Made by a program: the position numbers and the translations under genes. DNA of 64,000 nt, from positions 7,472,001 through 7,536,000 of the forward strand of contig NZ_CP127294.1 of the NCBI RefSeq assembly GCF_030285625.1, written 5' to 3'. Positions 62,115 through 64,000 of this stretch are shown here, piece after piece (position 1 is the stretch's first letter; the number at the start of each line of letters is the position of its first letter). The notes beneath the pieces were generated by a model that worked only from the letters and a program-made list of their open reading frames with translations, was not told the DNA's origin and ran no database searches. The stretch comes from Amycolatopsis sp. 2-15. GTDB lineage: Bacteria; Actinomycetota; Actinomycetes; Mycobacteriales; Pseudonocardiaceae.

Positions 62115-62999
62115 TCACCGGGTGCCTGCGACGGCCCGTTCGATGAGGTCGACGACGATCCCCGGGTTGGTCACTTGTGCTGCGTGGGGAGTGTTGGCCT
62201 CGACGATGTGGGAGTGGGCGCGGGTGGCCATGAAGCGCTCGGCGGCCGGTGGGATCAGGTGGTCGTCGTCGGAGACGAGGTACCACGAGGGGATCTTCTC
62301 CCAGGCCGGCTCGCCGGAGGTGTTCTCGCCCAGGGCCGTCGAGGCGACGGGGTTCTGCGTGGCGGCGAGTTCCGCGGCGGTGGCCACGGAGACGCGGTTG
62401 CTCAAGAACAGGTCCCGGTACTGGGCCGCCTTGGCGTACAGCACGATCTCGGGCTTTTCGTCGGGTGTGAGGTAGGGGACGGGGACGGGGGTGAGGGCAG
62501 TGGGAACGGGCGCGTTGGGATCGTTGGTGATGTGAGTGCCCGGGAATCGCGCGGTCAGGGCCGAGGCGTTTTCGCCCGTGTCCGGCGCGAAGGCCGAGAT
62601 GTAGACCAGAGCCTTGACGTTGGGGTTGCCCGTGGCGGCACTGGTGATGACGGATCCGCCGTAGGACTGCCCGACCAGGACGATCGGGCCCTGGATGGTC
62701 TGGAGGTAGGAAGCCAGCAAGGCGGAATCGCCGGAGAGGCTGCGCAGGGCCGTCGGCGGGGCGACTACCGGGTAGCCGGCCGCCTGCAGGGGCTTGATCA
62801 CTTCTTGCCAGCTGTCCGAGCTCGACCAGGCTCCGTTGACGAGGACGATCGTCGGTTTCGGAGCCTTGGCCGGGTGCGCGAGCGCGACAGGCGCAGCCTG
62901 GGGGGCCGGCGTGGCCGATGCCAGCGTGGTCACGCCGGCGACGAGGGCGATGCCGGTCGCGCCGAGGACGGCGGAGCGGAAAACGCGACGTTTACGCAC
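62115..62999 (-). CDS. secreted alpha/beta hydrolase
   Basis: The 294-residue protein starts at GTG 62999 with AGGAG upstream and has a signal peptide (basic MRKRR then AVLGATGIALVAGVTTLASA). The hydrolase fold shows LVNGAWSSSDSW (oxyanion strand), nucleophile elbow VGQSYGGSV near 118, acid in VSDDDHLIPP near 250 and a final His in TPHAAQV near 277. It resembles small secreted esterase-like hydrolases often encoded next to AraC regulators. The substrate is unknown. Confidence 0.88.
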   Translation of the reverse strand: MRKRRVFRSAVLGATGIALVAGVTTLASATPAPQAAPVALAHPAKAPKPTIVLVNGAWSSSDSWQEVIKPLQAAGYPVVAPPTALRSLSGDSALLASYLQTIQGPIVLVGQSYGGSVITSAATGNPNVKALVYISAFAPDTGENASALTARFPGTHITNDPNAPVPTALTPVPVPYLTPDEKPEIVLYAKAAQYRDLFLSNRVSVATAAELAATQNPVASTALGENTSGEPAWEKIPSWYLVSDDDHLIPPAAERFMATRAHSHIVEANTPHAAQVTNPGIVVDLIERAVAGTR

Positions 63000-63135
63000 G
63001 GTTTCTCCTTGTTTGAAACGGTTGTCATTGCAGTCCGCAGACATCTCAGCCTGCGGGGGTTCGTGGTGGTGGGTTCGGAGGCGGCCGCCCACGCCCGGAG
63101 CGGGCGTTGTGCCGGGGCGGGCGCAGGCGTCGACG

Positions 63136-63954
63136 TCATACCCGGGCGGGGGCGTGCTCCTCGGCCCAGTTCAGCGCGTATTCGGCGACTTCCTGCCAGC
63201 CGTCCTGGCCGATGATGAAGTGCGAGCGCCCCGGGAATTCCTGGTACTCGGTGACGGCCGCGGACTTGCTGGAGAGCCGCCAGTTGGCCTTGTTGACCTT
63301 GGGCGGCACGATGTGGTCGGCCTCCCCCGCGATGAACAGGAGCGGGACCTGGCGCTTGCGGAAATCGACCCGGGTCGCGGCGCGGGGGTTGAAGTTGGCG
63401 AACGCCCCCTGGAAGAGCACACGGGCCGAGCCAGGGACGGCATACCGCTCGTAGCGGGCAGCGGACTGGCTCTCGGTGAGTGTGTTGGTGACGGCGTAGT
63501 GGAACTGCTCCGGCGTCAGCAAGACCGCTTTGTTCTTGTTGGCCGGGTTTCCCAGGACCGGCCAGGTCGACTTGAGGGTCGACAGCGGCAGCGGAAGGAC
63601 GCCCTTGACGGCTGCCGAGTCGATGGCGACGCCGACGCTGCCCAGCCCGCGGTCGAGCAGGATCTGGACGACGGTGCCGCCGAACGAGTGGCCCATGATG
63701 ATCGGCGGTCGATCCAGCGCGCGGATGATGTTCTGGTAGTGGTCGACCACCTCGCGAAGGCCGACTCCCGCGATCCCCGCGGGGTCCCGCCGAAGCTCCT
63801 CCACCTCGCGGTCGAGCCCCGGCCAGGCCGGGGTGAGCACCCGGTACCCCCGAGCCTCGTAATGGTGTTTCCACCCCTCCCAGCTACGCGGATTCACCCA
63901 GAGGCCGTGAACGAGCACAATCGTGTCGGCCTCGTCGGCGGAGAAATCATTCAT
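63136..63954 (-). CDS. alpha/beta hydrolase
   Basis: The 272-residue protein lacks a signal peptide. It has VLVHGLWVNPRSWEGW, nucleophile elbow MGHSFGGTVVQ near 98, the acid in IAGEADHIVPP near 215 and His in PGRSHFIIGQ near 245. Its domain order matches the secreted neighbour, so the two may be diverged paralogues, one exported and one cytoplasmic, in one leftward transcription unit (136-bp gap). Confidence 0.88.
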   Translation of the reverse strand: MNDFSADEADTIVLVHGLWVNPRSWEGWKHHYEARGYRVLTPAWPGLDREVEELRRDPAGIAGVGLREVVDHYQNIIRALDRPPIIMGHSFGGTVVQILLDRGLGSVGVAIDSAAVKGVLPLPLSTLKSTWPVLGNPANKNKAVLLTPEQFHYAVTNTLTESQSAARYERYAVPGSARVLFQGAFANFNPRAATRVDFRKRQVPLLFIAGEADHIVPPKVNKANWRLSSKSAAVTEYQEFPGRSHFIIGQDGWQEVAEYALNWAEEHAPARV

Positions 63955-64000
63955 GCGGACCTTCCCTTGGAATAGGACGCTCTGTTCACCGGAGCAGGCC

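Noticed and set aside
1..64000. CRISPR array or restriction/anti-phage operon
   Set aside because: No regularly spaced short repeats and no cas, methyltransferase-restriction or known defence operon were seen; the SNF2/SWIM pair lacks defence partners and is a common chromosomal pair in actinomycetes.

Overview
The window is very GC-rich DNA from an actinomycete. Dense high-GC coding, a WhiB protein, an SpdB/TraB-type conjugation module, an adenylylatable type I glutamine synthetase, a GAF-ANTAR protein, a LuxR-family giant regulator and a sugar ABC transporter without its own ATPase all fit Actinomycetota. A Pseudonocardiaceae genome of the Amycolatopsis kind is my best guess, but no marker in the window proves the genus.

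Region 1 (1-7193) is the right end of an integrative conjugative element. Two leftward HTH regulators (one cut by the window edge) face a rightward operon: excisionase-like HTH protein, WhiB protein, two membrane proteins, an FtsK/TraB-type DNA translocase, a 54-residue protein and a large serine integrase. The integrase stop codon lies inside the 3' end of a tRNA-Leu(GAG) gene, which is the attachment site. An intrinsic terminator for that tRNA is embedded antisense in the integrase gene.

Region 2 (about 7.2-22.6 kb) is a decayed island. It holds fragments of related elements: a second HTH-Nudix regulator, three serine-integrase pieces and an inverted copy of the integrase/att end at 22.3 kb. 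It also has a run of genes each broken by a frameshift or truncation: DUF664, GNAT, a membrane protein, an ice-binding-like surface protein, STAS, GAF-ANTAR, MerR, MFS, and a response regulator with a histidine-kinase fragment. Intact genes here are a GNAT-AAA+ fusion, a MocR-type regulator and a quinone-type oxidoreductase.

Region 3 (22.6-35 kb) is mixed chromosomal and remnant DNA: an AraC regulator with an SDR, an F420-type oxidoreductase, an apolipoprotein N-acyltransferase homologue whose catalytic Glu and Cys are replaced, glnA, and a SWIM-protein/SNF2-helicase pair. Between them lie IS110, IS481 and GH43 remnants and two copies of a tRNA-Ala-like 3' half.

Region 4 (35.1-47.2 kb) is a well-formed sugar operon read leftward: solute-binding lipoprotein, two permeases, an unrecognised 643-residue protein, aldo/keto reductase, lactonase-type amidohydrolase, Zn-dependent dehydrogenase, SDR and a secreted beta-helix protein. 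A divergent FadR-type regulator sits next to two palindromes that look like its operators. The enzyme order suggests oxidative use of a 6-deoxy or related sugar (L-fucose-like), with dehydratase and ABC ATPase supplied elsewhere.

Region 5 (47.6-54.3 kb) looks like use of aromatic esters: an acyl/aryl-CoA ligase, a GAF-PucR regulator, an MHS-family transporter and a secreted tannase/feruloyl-esterase-type hydrolase. Region 6 (54.4-64 kb) has a phage-integrase remnant, a DUF302 protein, three alpha/beta hydrolases, an SDR without its usual catalytic residues, a giant LuxR-family regulator and an AraC regulator. I found no CRISPR array and no rRNA gene.
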